A stretch of 64,000 bases of DNA, from NCBI GenBank assembly GCA_016630905.1, contig WBMQ01000012.1, forward strand, positions 1,419,680 through 1,483,679. The letters run 5' to 3'. Under the pieces are notes generated by a model that saw only the letters and a list, made by a program, of their open reading frames with translations, was not told where the DNA came from and searched no databases. Below, in pieces: positions 36,901-51,484 of the stretch. This DNA is from Capillidium heterosporum. Taxonomy: Eukaryota > Entomophthoromycota > Entomophthoromycetes > Entomophthorales > Capillidiaceae. The position numbers and the translations under genes are program-made. How positions within the stretch are numbered: position 1 is the first letter of the stretch; each line of letters starts with the position of its first letter.

Positions 36901-39700
36901 ATTTTAAAAAATATATTAAATGTTATAGTATCTGGAATATAATTGGATAGAATACTATTGTGCCTATTGATGGCACTTTAAAATACTGATCTTGAAACTT
37001 GAAAGAATAACTGTTCTACTTCCAAATGATTTTGCATCATTTAATTTCGAAATATACTAGCCTTCCAAGATAAATTATATTCCTAAAACTACTGTTATAA
37101 AATCTTCATTACTAGGTAGATACAACATTAAATAAGTATATTATTTGACGTTATACTTAGTCCAGGAATAGGCTTTATATTGTATTTTATTGGATTCTAA
37201 ATTGTCCTACTTTTCTGAAGACAGCATTACTTTGAAATAGTTTTATTGTAAATATGTTTAAATGAGTCTATTGAATATTTTTCAGCTAAAGTAACAAATA
37301 GAAATAATTTAGATCCAATAAATTTGTTTCTATTCTAATTATTCACTCTGTTGGATTTATATGCTTTAACAAAAACTCGACCTTCTAAAGAAAACTCATA
37401 CTAAATTCACGTTGAAAATAACACAATATATACCAAACTAACAGTTAACTTCAGAAACCATTAAAGTATTCTCGAAAAATAGTATAATTAAAATAGATTA
37501 AGCGGGTTTTGGATTTTATTTGTCTTTTAATTTATAACCAATACTTATTTACCTTTAGTTAGGTTTAATTACTTGGAGATGTTAATGTCAAAATCTATAT
37601 AATTATTGGATTTTTCATTAAATGACTTTATTTTATAAAGGTATTTCCCAACAATAATTTTAAATTTATACTTAATAAAGTAGATTTATGAATCGTTTAA
37701 TTCATCTGAATATTTGGTGCATTATTTTATATAATTAGGAAATTATTTAAACTTTCACTTCATTTGATTTAATTAATATCAACTTGTATTTTATATTTAT
37801 AGTGAATATAAGGTACATCAATACAATGTCGTATTTATATTAGCAAAGCAAACAAATAGTACAATTTTATCAGATAATACTTCTAAGCTTAATTCCTTGT
37901 ATAACCTCTGTACTTATATTTAGGCGCATGCTATTTAGATTTGAATTTGATAAATATACAAGTGTTAATTTAAATATCCCAAGAAATAACTTTCCCAGCT
38001 ATTTTCAATTAACTATCACTTCAATTTAATAAACATTCAGTTACTATGTTCTTTAAGCTAGCTGTTTTATCTTGGAATTTCCAAGTTTACAGATATATTT
38101 TAAAATACGCTGTATTTAGTAACAGCTATAAAATTCATTTTAATTACATTTATATCCTATAAATATATAGCTTCGTTATGTTTTAACTATTAAAGCATCC
38201 AAACTGATGTATGTAATCTAATATTTTTAATGCAAACAACTTAAAGTGCAATATATTAATATATTTATGCAGTAAGCTAAAAGATAAGCATTTCATGCTT
38301 TTATACTTCGATTACTTTTAAAAACATCACTTTATTATACTTTATTTTTATTAGATATGTGTTGGAAAAGTATATGCTATTAACTTTAATATATTTTTAG
38401 AAATATACGAAGTTATAGGATATTTTACAATTTTTGCTATTCTAAGGTTATTTATTATTTGGTAGAGCTAAATCTAAGTTAGCTTGTATTTGAAGGATTT
38501 ATGTTCTAAGGATAGTTGCAATCTAGTTTAAATATAAATACCTATTTTTGTATATTTGATCATTGAAGTCATGCTAGTTAAACGCTATGATTTAATTTAA
38601 GTAGTGTTATAAAAGTTGTAGAAGCAATTTTAAAATTTGTAGAATTGCTATTTTCTAAAGAAGCATTGTTAAATATCCTCATCAATTCATATTTTTTCCA
38701 AATCCTCCTGACAAGTTTTATATTTTTTGGACTTTTACAACTAGTTTCAAACTTTTATTAATATTAATATATTATATTTAGTAACTATATGGCTTTATAG
38801 TTCATAATAGTAAAGAATTGATAAAAACCATCTTTCGTACTTTAATTATTAATTAGACCTAATTTCCTCTTGACTCTATAAATAATTTTCCACGCTCTAT
38901 CTCCTATATATTAGCATCTTTAAAAACTTCAAAGTACAATGTGATAGGTTTATTTTTAGTAACATTTTCGGTTATTATTCAAGCTACTACTCAACAGAAT
39001 TCTAATAATCCAAACTATAGATTTGTAGTAATAACCTGTACTAACAAGTATACTATATTAATCAAAAGGATAGAATTGGCATGCCAATTCTACAATTATA
39101 GTTTTGATATCTAATGTCTATCCTTAAGTCTTACTATAAAACTGGGTATTTACAGGCTACAGCATAGTATTTTTATGATTCTTAATTTTTATTAGGCATA
39201 TAGAATTTAAAGAATAGTATTATTTAGAAAATCAAACTTTTAAAATTAATACTACTTTGTACAAGCTTATTTGCATAGCATATTTGTAACGGTAATTACT
39301 TTTAACTTCCAACTCTATTATCTGCCTTCGTGCTTATTAATTTAAAAGTTATTTATTGCATTTGACATTTATCTATCCTTCTAAGACACTACATTCAATT
39401 AACTTTTCATTAATAATAAGCAATGAATTTGTTTGCTTTTTATTAGAAGTTAAAGAAGCACAAAGTTAATATCATATTAACTAGTGTAGTTCATTAATCT
39501 TGTAATCTTTTTAAAGTGCATAGATCATTATAATTTAATAGATACTATTTGTAACCAATACATTTCTTTAAAATAATAAACAATTAGGTTTTCCCTTAGT
39601 TTTTAGAACTATTATGACTAGATTATTTTGATAAGTTTACATAGATTTTGTTGGTTTTTAATAGTAAATTGAATATAAGTAATTGTATTTTAACTATACT
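34000..39700. other. AT-rich stretch with no recognised LTR
   Basis: About 5.7 kb that differs in texture from its surroundings: still AT-rich, but with more mixed sequence and no segment I can align to LTR families A-D. There are no open frames of 60 codons and no RNA gene seen. It could be decayed unique intergenic DNA, an unrelated old repeat or a centromere core. Confidence 0.4.
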
Positions 39701-40625
39701 ATATAGCTAAATAGTATAAAACCTGTAGACACCAATAGGACTAGCTTTAGCAATAAGCTTTGGAAAGTGCTATAGAAAGAACTACTAAATATACTAAGCA
39801 GAAATTTTGATAGTTATTAATAATCAACATTGATTACTTAGCTATAAAGAGATTATTAGTAAGGTGGTTTATAATATTAAGATTTGCTTTTATTGAATTT
39901 TATAAACTATTATATTTAAATTACACTAGCCAAAAATAATACTAAAAGGTTTAAAACTACCTGTTATAAATCAATCTTGAAATTATATAATTTTAATTTT
40001 ATAATAAACTTGGCAGCATATACTAGTATCATTAGGTTTACTTAGGCTGCTTTTTAAAATATATTTATACAAGAAATTTAAAAATGCTTAAATTGTAAAA
40101 TTAATATTTGAATTTATTTTACTAAATACTAATTTTAGATCTATAATAAACTTCAATGTAAAATTAGAATAAATAATAAATTTGAAAAATTATAATTAGT
40201 AAAATGTTTATAAAGGTAGGGTATAGTAATTAAAGGTAAAATGACATATTTTTAGATAAGTTTACAAATACTTTAAACCTGAACCTTTTCAACTATGTTA
40301 TATTTTAGCCTATTATATATTGATGTTTATATATACTATGTTAAAGTATTAAGCTTTATAATTAGTACTACTTTATAATTACTAATTTTAACAAAAGTGC
40401 TATAAGCTTAGTTTGATTTAATTTTAGTTTTTCTAACTATTATTCTACAAAGTTTTAATTGCTAAAGTAAATAACTATAACTAAATTATAATTTCTATTT
40501 TGTTTAAAAAACCTACTTACAAACCTTTAAATTATACCTTATTTCTAAGCTATAATATATATAACAAAGCTTTAAAAAAAGAAAGTGAAATGTATTTTTT
40601 AAAGCATTTTCATTAAGTAAATAAA

Positions 40626-41230
40626 TGTTGCTAAAAGTGTCTATTAAAAATTCTTACTAATAAAGGTAAGCTAAGAGACAATAATAACTAGTACTTTATA
40701 AAAGCTAAAAAAGCTAACAAAAAGTCTATATAAGAAGGAAACTTATACTTAGAATCTGATATAAAAGTGGTAAGCAAATAGAAGTACTCTGATTATAGCT
40801 ATAAAGCTAAGAAATATAGTTAAATTTATTGTTTACCTTAAGTTTTAAAATTTAGTTTAGGTTAGTGCAACTCTTAGTCTTAGAGGAATGCAACTTCTCA
40901 ATTCTAAATTATACTACGCTAATAGCAGAAGAATATATCAAATATTTAATATATATTTAATAGTTACTTACCTACTACTAAGTTTACTATAAGCCTTATA
41001 TAAATAACTTTTTTTAGTAATAAATGTTTTAAATACTAGTAATCAACATTTATTTATTTAAGCTTTAGTATTAAAATCCATTATGTTTTTCTAAAAGACT
41101 ATTATTAACTTTAAAGAGTATAAGGATTTAAAAGCAGTTAATATAAAGTTAATTACTTAATTTTTACTAAAAAGAAAAAATCTCTAATCTTGATAAAAAA
41201 TATTAACTAGTTATCTAAGTCTAGTTATAA
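40626..41230 (-). mobile_element. LTR family A, reverse orientation, degraded
   Basis: Starts TGTTGCTAAAAGTGTC, corresponding to the reversed family A end TGTTGGGAAACGTTC, and follows the family through AGTAATAAATGTTTTAAATAC. The far end is indistinct. Confidence 0.5.
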
Positions 41231-41814
41231 ATTAAGTTTTAGCTATTAAGTGAAATTATAGCAATTTAGAAAGATTATTATATATTTAGTAAGCTTTTTA
41301 GATTATTAGTATAATACTACTATATAATTCAAATTCTTTACTTTTTAGCTTTATTTATCTTTAAATAATTTATATTCCTAATATAATAATTATTATTAGA
41401 TTTTATAATTTACTTTAATATATATTCTTATTATAATACTTTTATTAGTTAGATTTAACAATATCTTTCTAAGTCTTATAAATTTAGTTTAATTACTATA
41501 GTAGGATTATTTTAGCTTTTAACTTTTATTAATAATTTAAATTATATTTAAAGTTAATTTTAAAATTAGTATTTTTATAATATTATTTTCAATGTAAATA
41601 TATATCTCTAATTAAATATTCTTTAGTACTTAATTTCTTTACTTATATATATGTATCTAATAGTTTTAATATATACTTTTATTTTAAAATGTTTTATCTT
41701 TTTAAATTTTAAACTTTCTAGCTTTATTCTATTAATCTAATATTTATATATGTATTGTTTTTAATATTAATAACAATGTATTATTTTGGATATATACTTT
41801 TTTTTAAAAATAAC

Positions 41815-42435
41815 TATAGAAAAACCTTTTTAAATCAGCTATAGTTTTGCTTAATAACCTAAATTAAGATTATATTTTAAGCTTAAACTTTTATTTCAAC
41901 ATCATTAGTAGAAATTAAGCACTTAACTTTATATTAATTATCCTAGATCAATCTTTACATTATTTAAAGTCATTAATATTTGCTTAAAAAACAATATAAA
42001 TATTAGTACTAAAAGTTAAAGTATTAACTATTAATATTTAAAATATCTATTACTAAAATAAGAAATCTATATAAAGTATATGATAAACTTAGTAGTAAAA
42101 TAAGGAATTATTAAATAAAAATATTAAACATTTGATATTTCCTTTTACTATCAATATAGTATAAACTTTTTATTTAGTATTATTTAAAACTAAAAGTTGC
42201 ATACAACCAAATCTTAAAATATAATTTTAAACTAATAAATTTAAGTATCTTTTTTAGCCTTAAAGCTATAATTAAAGTATTTTATCTATTTAGTATTTTT
42301 GGATTAGAATTTAAGTATAAGTTTTCTTTTTATATAACCTTTTTATCAACTTTTTTAGCCTTTATAAAGTATTAGCTACTATAGTATCCTAGCTACCTTT
42401 TATTAATAAGCATTCTTTATAGATATTTTTTAACA
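41815..42435 (+). mobile_element. Solo LTR family A, TSD ATAAC
   Basis: A 621-bp copy starting TATAGAAAAACC (ancestral TGTAAGGAAATCC) and ending ATATTTTTTAACA. ATAAC is found at both 41810-41814 and 42436-42440. It is heavily C-to-T mutated. Confidence 0.75.
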
Positions 42436-43235
42436 ATAACTAAAGATATACTTTTTAAAAGATTGAATTATATAATAAAAAATATTTATTGATTATATTT
42501 CTTTATTTGCTATAATATTATATCTTTAAGCTAAACTAATAAAAACTACCAACTAATATAACAAAAATGTTAGGTTAATATAACAAAATTAGCTAATAAA
42601 GTTAGTTAAGTTATTAATTTAAAATTAAGAAAAATTTAAAGTATATTTAAGTTAACCAAATATAGTAAAATAAAAAGAATACTATTAAAATAATGTTATG
42701 TTTTCTAAATATTTAGTCATTTACAAAATAAATAGTTACTATAGTTTAATATTAAGTTACTATTGTTTAAATAAGCTTTATGCTATTAAGATATACTTTT
42801 ATAATATAGGCTTTAAAATAGCTAATAAACTTATTTATATATAGCACTATAAAGTATTTATTTGATAGTATAATTTAAAGATAAAGTATAAAGATAAAGA
42901 AATATATAATATACTAAAGTATAGCTTTACTTACTTTTAGATATATTTTTTAAAAGGTAGTATAAAAGCTATTAAAAAAAATTATTAATCATTATATCAA
43001 CTTTTAAAAATTTTTAATAGTATACTATTTTTTTAAAACTAATTCAAATTATACTTTAAAATTTTAATTAATAAAAATAAACTTTATTTTATATATATAT
43101 TATATAGTTTTATTTTTATCTTATAATTATACAAACTATATATAATACAGTATATATTTAATAATTTAAAAGATAGTATTGAAAAGTTTAACTTATAGTT
43201 TAATAATTAGCTTATTGTTTATAAAAGCTATATAG

Positions 43236-43889
43236 TGTAATAATCCTGGTTATTACAATTCCTAACCTGAGGTCATCAACTGATTTTCTTTGTACACTAT
43301 ACTATTTTCTTTCCTTTACCAATTTTCAATATCCACTTTCTATTTATATCTAGTTTCAAACAGAAGTCTGTTCTATTTATTAGATATTATTGAAGATTTT
43401 CCATATTTATAGTTTTGGCTATATATTAATAATCCCTAGCAATTATTGCTAAGATATCAAAAGGGTATTTAAACTCTTGGAATACCTTTAAAGGCTAGTA
43501 TCTTGACAATGTTCCACCTTGCTATTTTCTAAATAGCTGTTACTTACCTCTTAATCTCAACTATCAACTATAGCTGTTGTAATAGCCTGATCTGTTTTCC
43601 TTGCCATAGCTATCTCTGACAGCCTGATCTATTTGTCTACAAATAAAGTATTGTTTCTGGTCAGCCTTTTAGTTATTAGATTGTGCAAATATATAGTTTG
43701 ACTTTTATACCCTCTTAGCTTACTTTACTCAAACTTTCTTTACTTTCTTTTGGACTTACCTCCTTTAGGTGATTTGTATTACCAATGCTATAGTTGGCAT
43801 TGGTTCTACTGTCCCAACCTTTCATATCATATGCTTTCATTATGACACTATCATTAGTTAGATCCAACAGCACCCTCTTGGACCTTACA
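43236..43889 (+). mobile_element. Solo LTR family C, best-preserved copy, TSD TATAG
   Basis: A 654-bp copy starting TGTAATAATCCTGG and ending CTCTTGGACCTTACA, with TATAG on both sides (43231-43235, 43890-43894). It retains more G+C than the surrounding DNA and serves as the family C reference. No coding sequence. Confidence 0.88.
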
Positions 43890-46016
43890 TATAGCTTAAT
43901 ACTTTAAATAAAAGTTCTAAAAATAGTAAATAAAATTTAAAAGAAATTTATAAGTAAATGCACTTTTAGGTTATAAAAATAATATTATCCATTAATTAAC
44001 TTTTTTAAAACTAAGATTAAAGTTTAAAAAAATATAATAGTAAAAATTTTCTAATTTTAAAAAGAAGTTGAAAAACTGATTAAAGTATTAGTAGATTAAA
44101 TAAAAATTCTTAATTAGTTTCTTTAAGCTTTTAGTTAAGTTAAAAATAGTAGCTTAATCTAAAAGTATAGTTATTATACTTTTAATTTTTTTAAGTAGTA
44201 TATTTATTAAACTAAGTTTTATAATAATAGAAGTTTTAACTAAAGTGTAAAATATAGGTATATTAAATTAGATTAGATTTATAACCTACTTTTTAAAAAG
44301 GCTAATAGGTTTTATAATTAGAAAATCCTTAAGCTTTAAGTTTTTACTACTAAAATTAGTATTATTAATAGTAAAAGTATTAGTATACCTTTTAAATCTG
44401 CTTAAATAAAGTAGTATTTATAATTTTAAAGCTAAAATTATTAAGCAAGAATATTAAAGCTAAATTAAACTTAAATTATTAACTTATTTTTATATTTTTA
44501 CTAAGTTTTAAAATAACTAATTCAAATTTATATATATAAAAGACTATTTAACTAATATACTAAAAGTTTTTTTAAATATTTTATCTATTTTTTTTATAGT
44601 ACTAAGCTAAGTTTAGTAGTGCTTTTCTAAATTAACAATCTTATTTATTTCTTTAAAAATTATAAAATATCAATTAGAATTTTAATCTTAAACTATTAAT
44701 AAAATAGTATGTTAGTAATTTATTCTAGCTATTTTATATTTAAAGATAAGACTATTAAACTAAACTAAATCTTTATTTAAAACTTGAATAATAGTTTGAA
44801 AAGTTTTTAAATTAAAACTTATTAAAAATTAGTTAATATATATTTATAAACTAACCTTTATTATAAAAATATTAAATTAAGCTGTTTAGTTTAACTTTAA
44901 ATTAGAAGTAATATATCATTTTTAATTAGTTAGCAAGTTTTAATAACATTATATTACATATTTTAAATAAAGTATAGTAATCTGTTTAAAATTAGTAGTA
45001 TAAGCTTTAAAAACTCTATATTTATTAGAACTTTAGTAAAACTAAGATCTAACTACTAAGCTAATTTACAAAATATAATTTTAAAAATAGTTTTTGAATA
45101 ATTATCTAAAAAACTATTATTAAAATTTTATAATTTTTATAAAAATTAAATAAAATATTAATAAATATATAGCTTTAACTTTATGAAGGCTATTAAATTT
45201 AAGTAAAAAGCTATTATTATAAGTTTATCTTTTGGTATTAAAGAAGCTAATTAGAAAATTATATAAAAGAAAATAGTAAACTATGTTTTAGAATTTACTC
45301 AATGCTGAAAATATAGAAGAAACTATATTGTTTTGCTTAAAATTATTTAAAAGCCATTTTTAAAATACTTAATAAAAAGGTATATTATAATTAAGTTTTG
45401 GTAATTTAGAAAACAAATACTTGAGTTAATAATTATATAGTAGGCTAATTAAATAAATACTTTATCTAGAGTTTGTATATATTATTGCTAACTTTAAGAA
45501 AGTTAGAAAAGCTTTTATCTATATATTCTTTAAAAAGATAATAAAGAAAATTTTAAACTTTTGAAAATAATATAATATATTTTAAAATTAATTTAAAAAA
45601 GTTAATAAAATATTAGGCTTTTTTACTTTTTAAAAAAGAAAAATTTTAATATTTTTCATACATAGTAAAGTATATATAATAGCTTATTCAACTTATATTT
45701 AAAGTTTATAACTGTTAAGAAACATTTATAAAAAATGCTTACTAGTTAGAATTAGCTAAAAGGTAATAGTAGCTAAAACTTTATAAAAACTAAGAATGTT
45801 TACTGTAAAGCTATATAAGAAGGAGACTTATACTTATAGCCTAATTCAAAAATAATAGATAAATAAAAATACTTTAAGAGTAGTTATTAAACTAAAGAGC
45901 ATAGTTGGATTTATTAGTTTAGAAAGGTTTTAAAGTTTAGTTTTATTATTTGATTTAGGTTAGAATAACTTTCTACTATAGAGGAATGCTAATTATTAGT
46001 TTTATATTATACTATA

Positions 46017-46671
46017 TATTGGGAAACATCTACTAAGAATGCTTACTAGTAGGAGTTAACTAAGCAGTAACAGTAGCTAGTACTTTATAAAAGCTAAGGA
46101 AGTTGATACAAAAGTTATATAAAAATAATAATTATACTTAGAGTTGGATCTAAAGGTAATAAGTAAATAGAATTACTCTAACTATAGTTATAAGGCTAAG
46201 AAATGTAGTTAAATCCATTATTTAGCTTAAGTTTTCAGATTTAGTTTAGTTTAGATTATTGATTCAAGTTAGATTAATGCAACTTTTAGTCTTAGAGGGA
46301 TGTGAATTATTAGTTTTCAATTATACTATACAAAGAGTTTATACTATACTAATAGCAGAAGAAAAATATCAAATGTTCAATACATTTATTTAATAATTAC
46401 TTAACCTACTACTAAGTTTACTATAGGCTTTATATAAGTAACTTGTCTTTAGTAGTAAATATTCTAGATACTAGTAATTAGTATTTATCTAAACTCCAGT
46501 ATTATAATTTATTTAGTTTTTCTAAAAAATAATTATAATTTTAAAGAAGTGCAAGGAATAAAACATAGTGACTATAGGGTTGATCATTTGATTTTTATTA
46601 TAAAGGCATTTCTAAACTTAAATTTAGTTTATAGAGTGAAGCTATAGCTGGTCTAAAAATACTTCTTTATA
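46017..46671 (-). mobile_element. LTR family A, reverse orientation
   Basis: A 655-bp copy, starting TATTGGGAAACATC (ancestral TGTTGGGAAACGTTC) and ending AATACTTCTTTATA. It lies inside another reverse family A fragment on the left and abuts family B on the right. No matching target-site duplication, so the flanks have been rearranged. Confidence 0.65.
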
Positions 46672-47405
46672 TTAGCTAATATATATTATATTATAGGTTA
46701 GCTAATTTAAATATAGTTAGATCTTTTATAACTAATAAAAATATTTAAGACTTTTAATCTTTGCAAAACTACTAGCTAAGAATATATATTTTTATTTAGA
46801 CTAATTTTATAAAAATCTTTTAAATACTTTAAAAAAGCTTTTTTATTTTCATACTTTGATATATAGTTTATCTAAAAAGCTAAGTTAATAAGCATTTATT
46901 TAAACTAATTCTATTAAAATCCTCTTTTTCTTTCTATCCTAAAGCTTTAATATATATATTATAACTTAGGAAATAGTTTTAATTTAGTATTCTATAAGTG
47001 AATTTTTTTTAATAAAGGATAAATATATACTTTAGTTATAATAGTTCACTATTAAAGTTAGAATCTAATGATTTATACTTAAAAAGAATAGTTAATATAG
47101 GATTTAAAAGGGTGCTATTAAATTTAACTAATAATAGTATTATAATAAAAGCATATATTGTAAAATAGTAAAATTAATACTAACTATAGCATTAGTAATA
47201 TAAATTATCTAAAAGAGATAAGTCTGAAGAAAAGTAAAAAAGTTTGAATATAGTAAGCTAAAAAAGTATAAAACTCAAATTATATATTTATATAATCTAA
47301 TAACTAAAAGGCTAACTAAAAACAATGCTTTATTTATAAGCAAAGCAAATTAGATTATTAAAAATAGCTATAATAAAAAAAATAAAATTAGGTTATTATA
47401 ATAGT

Positions 47406-48258
47406 TGTTAATTTAGCTTTTAGGCTAAGTTGGGTATTAAGCATTAGAACATTCATTTTTCATAAGAAACCTATAATTTGGCTACTACTAGACAAAATAT
47501 TTTGGGGTGATATAGTTATATATTCATCCTTGTACTTTGAAATATCTACTATTTATTAGTATAAATTACCTAAAACTGATTTTCTATTAAGAAGGTAAGT
47601 TTGGAATTTTAAACTTAATGCCAGATTTTCTAATAGTTGACTTATAGAGAAAGTAAGTCCAAAATATGGAAGCAGACAGCGGTAATTAGGATAGTGACTC
47701 TAGTTTATTAAAAAAAGAGTTTACTAATAAGCCTTTAAATTATGCTTTATTTTGGATCTATTATATAAGAAAGAAAGGAGAGGGAACAGAAGAAAAAAAC
47801 AGATAAAGAGAGAGAGAAAGAGAAAAAGAAAAGAGGACAAAATGGAAAACAGACCACTAAAAAAAAAGAAACAAATAGGAGAACAAAAAGGATAGTAAAA
47901 AAATAAGAGAAAAAGAAAAAAAGTTTCTGAATTGCTTTTATTAATAGAAGAAAAGAGAGTTTCTGAGTTGGTTTATTAGAATTGTTTAAGACCTTTCTTT
48001 TAAGTTTGCTCTAATTGTAGATTAAGTTTAGGTTAGATTGATTATAACATTTTAAAGATTTCTAACCAGAAGTGTTGCAAGAATAAAGCTTTTATATTGG
48101 ATTTAATTGTAGGGCAGTTGCTGCATCTATATTAGTTAGCCTACAATATAGTACATATATCACATCCTATGCTAAAGGTCTTACTAAGTTTGGCCAAACC
48201 TACTTAACTAAAAGTCTAAGTTAGTAGTCAAACACTCAGCAAGAGCAACCAGCCAACA
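47406..48258 (-). mobile_element. LTR family B, long variant, reverse orientation
   Basis: Starts TGTTAATTTAGC and ends GCAACCAGCCAACA; 853 bp. It is longer than other B copies because it includes a purine-rich tract of G and A (about 47766-47935). It is flanked by family C sequence on the left and family D on the right, without a matching duplication. Confidence 0.68.
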
Positions 48259-49363
48259 CTTATTATAATTATTGTATATTATTAGAGTTAATTTCCTATA
48301 ACTATTAAATTAGCTAGGAATTAGACTAGAATATTGCCAATTTAGAGTAATCTAAAGTTAATATATAAAATAGTGTTAGATTAAAAATAGCTTAGAATTT
48401 ACAAAATAGTATTAGATTAAAATTATTCAAAATTAGGATTAAAGCTGATTAAATAGGATTAAGTACTAAAACCTAATGGATATTACTGCCCTTTTTGGCC
48501 TTATTATAACTATAGCCTTATTTGTTTTTATAAACTGACTTTAGGTTTAGATTGCTACTAAAATATTAACTATTAAAGTAATAGTATTAAGTTACTTTGG
48601 TTTTATTAGTATGATTACTACTACATTAGCTTATTTTAAGCTTAGTCCTACACTTTTAAAAAGACTTTCTTATAGTATTAGCCTAATTTAAATCAATAAT
48701 CTAAACTAAACTAAATTTAAAAACTTAAGCTAAACAATAAATTTAACTATAATTAAAGTAATTCTATTTATTTACTACCTTTAGATTAAACTTTAAGTAT
48801 AGTTATTCTTTTTGTATAACTTTTATATTAACTTTCTTAACTTTTATAAAGTATTAGCTACTATTATTACCTAGTTAACTTTTACTAGTAAGTATTTTTA
48901 GTAGACATTTTCTAATATACTGTAGGAAAGTCTTTTTAAGAATGCTAGGCTAGGCTTAAAGTAAGCTAATGTAGTAGTAATCATACTAATAAAACCAAAG
49001 TAACTTAATACTATTACTTTAATAGTTAATATTTTAGTAGCAATCTAAACCTAAAGTCAGTTTATAAAAACAAATAAGGCTATAGTTATAATAAGGCCAA
49101 AAAGGGCAGTAATATCCATTAGGTTTTAGTACTTAATCCTATCTAATCAGCTTTAATCCTAATTTTGAGTAATTTTAATCTAATGCTATTTTGTAAATTC
49201 TAAGCTATTTTTAATCTAACACTATTTTATATATTAACTTTAGGCTATTCTAAGTTGGCAATATTTTAGTTTAACTTCTAGCTAATTTAATAATTATAAA
49301 AAATCAGTTCTAACAATATATAGTAATTATAACAAAGGAAAATTAAAATATTTATTATGAAAT

Positions 49364-50654
49364 TGTAATAATCCTAGTTGTTACAATTTCTAATTTAAAG
49401 TTATTAACTGATTTTTTTTATATACTACACTATTTTCTTTCCTTTACCAATTTTCAATGTCTACTTTCCATTTATATCTAGTTTTAAACAGAAATCTATT
49501 TTATTTATTAGATATTCTTGATGATTTTCTATATTTGTAGTTTTGGCTATATTAACTTAGCTCTTTAGAAAAGTTGTATATTGAACATTAGATCATTTTT
49601 CATAATAGGTTATCTTTCACAAATGATTTACCTTAAACCATTTGTATCACACCAATCAATCCTCAATTTATATAACCTTATTTAAAATTAACTATCATTT
49701 TAAAGTACAAATGATTGGGTTCTAACTTAATGATGGAATACTGCAATGAAAATGCATACCTACTCCTTATTAGAGAAGAATCCACTTATAGGATACCAAA
49801 TTAGGACTATCTTCCAAATTACAATATATATATATCAAAGATGAAAGATAAGAAGAAGGAGGATTCTTTTAGAAGAAGTGAGAAGATTTTTGGAAGATTG
49901 AAAGGATTTTCATAAAGATTAGTCTAAATAAACAAATGTATTATTAGCCAGTAGTTTTACGAAGATAGAGAGTTTTAAAGATTTTCATTGGCTGTAGAAG
50001 GTTCGACATATCTAAATTAGCTAGCTCACAACATGATACATATATCACATCCCATGCTAAAGGACTCACTAAGTTTGGCCAAACCTACTCAACTGAAAGT
50101 CTAAGCTAGTGGTCAAATACCTAACAAAGACAATCAGCTAATAGGTTATATATTAATAATCTTCAGAAATTATTGCTAAAATAGCAAAAGGGTATTTAAA
50201 CCCTTAGAATGCTATTGAAGGCTAGCATCTTGATAATGTTCCACCTTATTATTTTTTAAATAGCTATTACTTACCTCTTAATTTTAACTATTGATTATAG
50301 CTATTATAATAGCCTAATCTGTTTTCTTTACCATAGCTATCTTTAATAGCCTGATTTTATTTTTTTACTATAGCTGTCTTTGATAGCCTGATTTTGTTTG
50401 TCTACAAATAAAGTATTGTTTCTAATTAGCCTTTTAGTTATTAGATTGTATAAATATATGGTTTGACTTTTATACCCTTTTAGCTTACTTTATCCAAACT
50501 TTCTTCACTTTTCTTTAGACTTACCTTCTTTATATAATTCATATTACCAATACTATAGTTGGCATTAATTCTACTATCCTGACCTCTTATATTATATGCT
50601 TCTATTATAACACCATTATTAGTTGGATCTAACAGTACTCTCTTGGACTTTACA
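49364..50654 (+). mobile_element. LTR family C inside D, itself interrupted by B
   Basis: Starts TGTAATAATCCTAG and ends CTCTTGGACTTTACA. The flanks are GAAAT (49359-49363) and AAAAT (50655-50659), one G-to-A apart, and match the GAGAT of uninterrupted family D. A family B LTR splits it at 49550-50143. Confidence 0.8.
49550..50143 (-). mobile_element. Solo LTR family B inside C, TSD GGCTA/GGTTA
   Basis: A 594-bp reverse copy starting TATTAACTTAGC (ancestral TGTCAACTTAGC) and ending CAATCAGCTAATA. It is flanked by GGCTA (49545-49549) and GGTTA (50144-50148), one C-to-T apart. Uninterrupted family C reads TTTTGGCTATATATT across this point, confirming the insertion. Confidence 0.82.
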
Positions 50655-51484
50655 AAAATAATTACTTATTAAAAAGTTATATAAGTTAGAAAGATTTATA
50701 TAAAAGCAGAAAATAAAAATAATAGGACAATGAAGATGCTAATGGCTAGTACTTTATTAAATAGATGATTTATATTCATTATATTTTAAAGGTAGATTAG
50801 GAGAATCTATTTATGATATATTATAGCTTAATACAATAACTATTATTTAGTTTAAATAGAAACTCTACCCTTTTATGATTAATTATTAAGCATCTGAAAC
50901 CTAATTTATTACAATATTAAAAATAGTATTAAAATTAGATTTTATATAGCTAAAAGGATTATTAAGCTAATTCTCTAAAAAGTTATTTAAGGTTTTGTTA
51001 CAAATATAATACTTAGTCTTAAAAGGATATAAATTATCAATTTTTAATTATACTATATAAAGAGTCTATACTATACCAATAGTAGAAGAAAAATATTAAA
51101 TGTTTAGTATATTTATTTAATAATTACTTGACTTATTACTAAATTTACTATAGGTCTTATATAAGTAACTTGTTTTTAGTAGTAAATATTTTAAATATTA
51201 ATAATTAGTATTTATTTAAACTTTAGTATTAAAATTTATTTAGCTTTTTTAAAAGATAATTGTAATCTTTAAAAAGTGCAAGGATTAAAATACAGTTAGT
51301 ATAGAGTTAATTACTAAATTTCTATTACAAAAGCATTTTTAAACTTAAATTTAGTTTATAAAGTAAAACTATAACTAATTTAAAAATATTTTCTTATAGT
51401 ATAATTATAAGCTAACTATAAAAAACCAACTTAATATTTAAAATACAACTTAGCTAAAAAGCTAAATTAATATAGTATATATAC

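Larger units (their letters stand above)
48921..51002 (+). mobile_element. LTR family D, interrupted by a C copy
   Basis: Starts TGTAGGAAAGTC and ends GGTTTTGTTACA. With the inserted C element and one duplication removed, the D copy is about 786 bp, matching the 795-bp copy at 52666. The insertion site corresponds to GAGAT in that other copy. Confidence 0.7.

Noticed and set aside
34000-39700. tRNA or small RNA genes in the AT-rich core
   Set aside because: I looked for B-box-like GGTTCGA motifs and paired stems and found none convincing.
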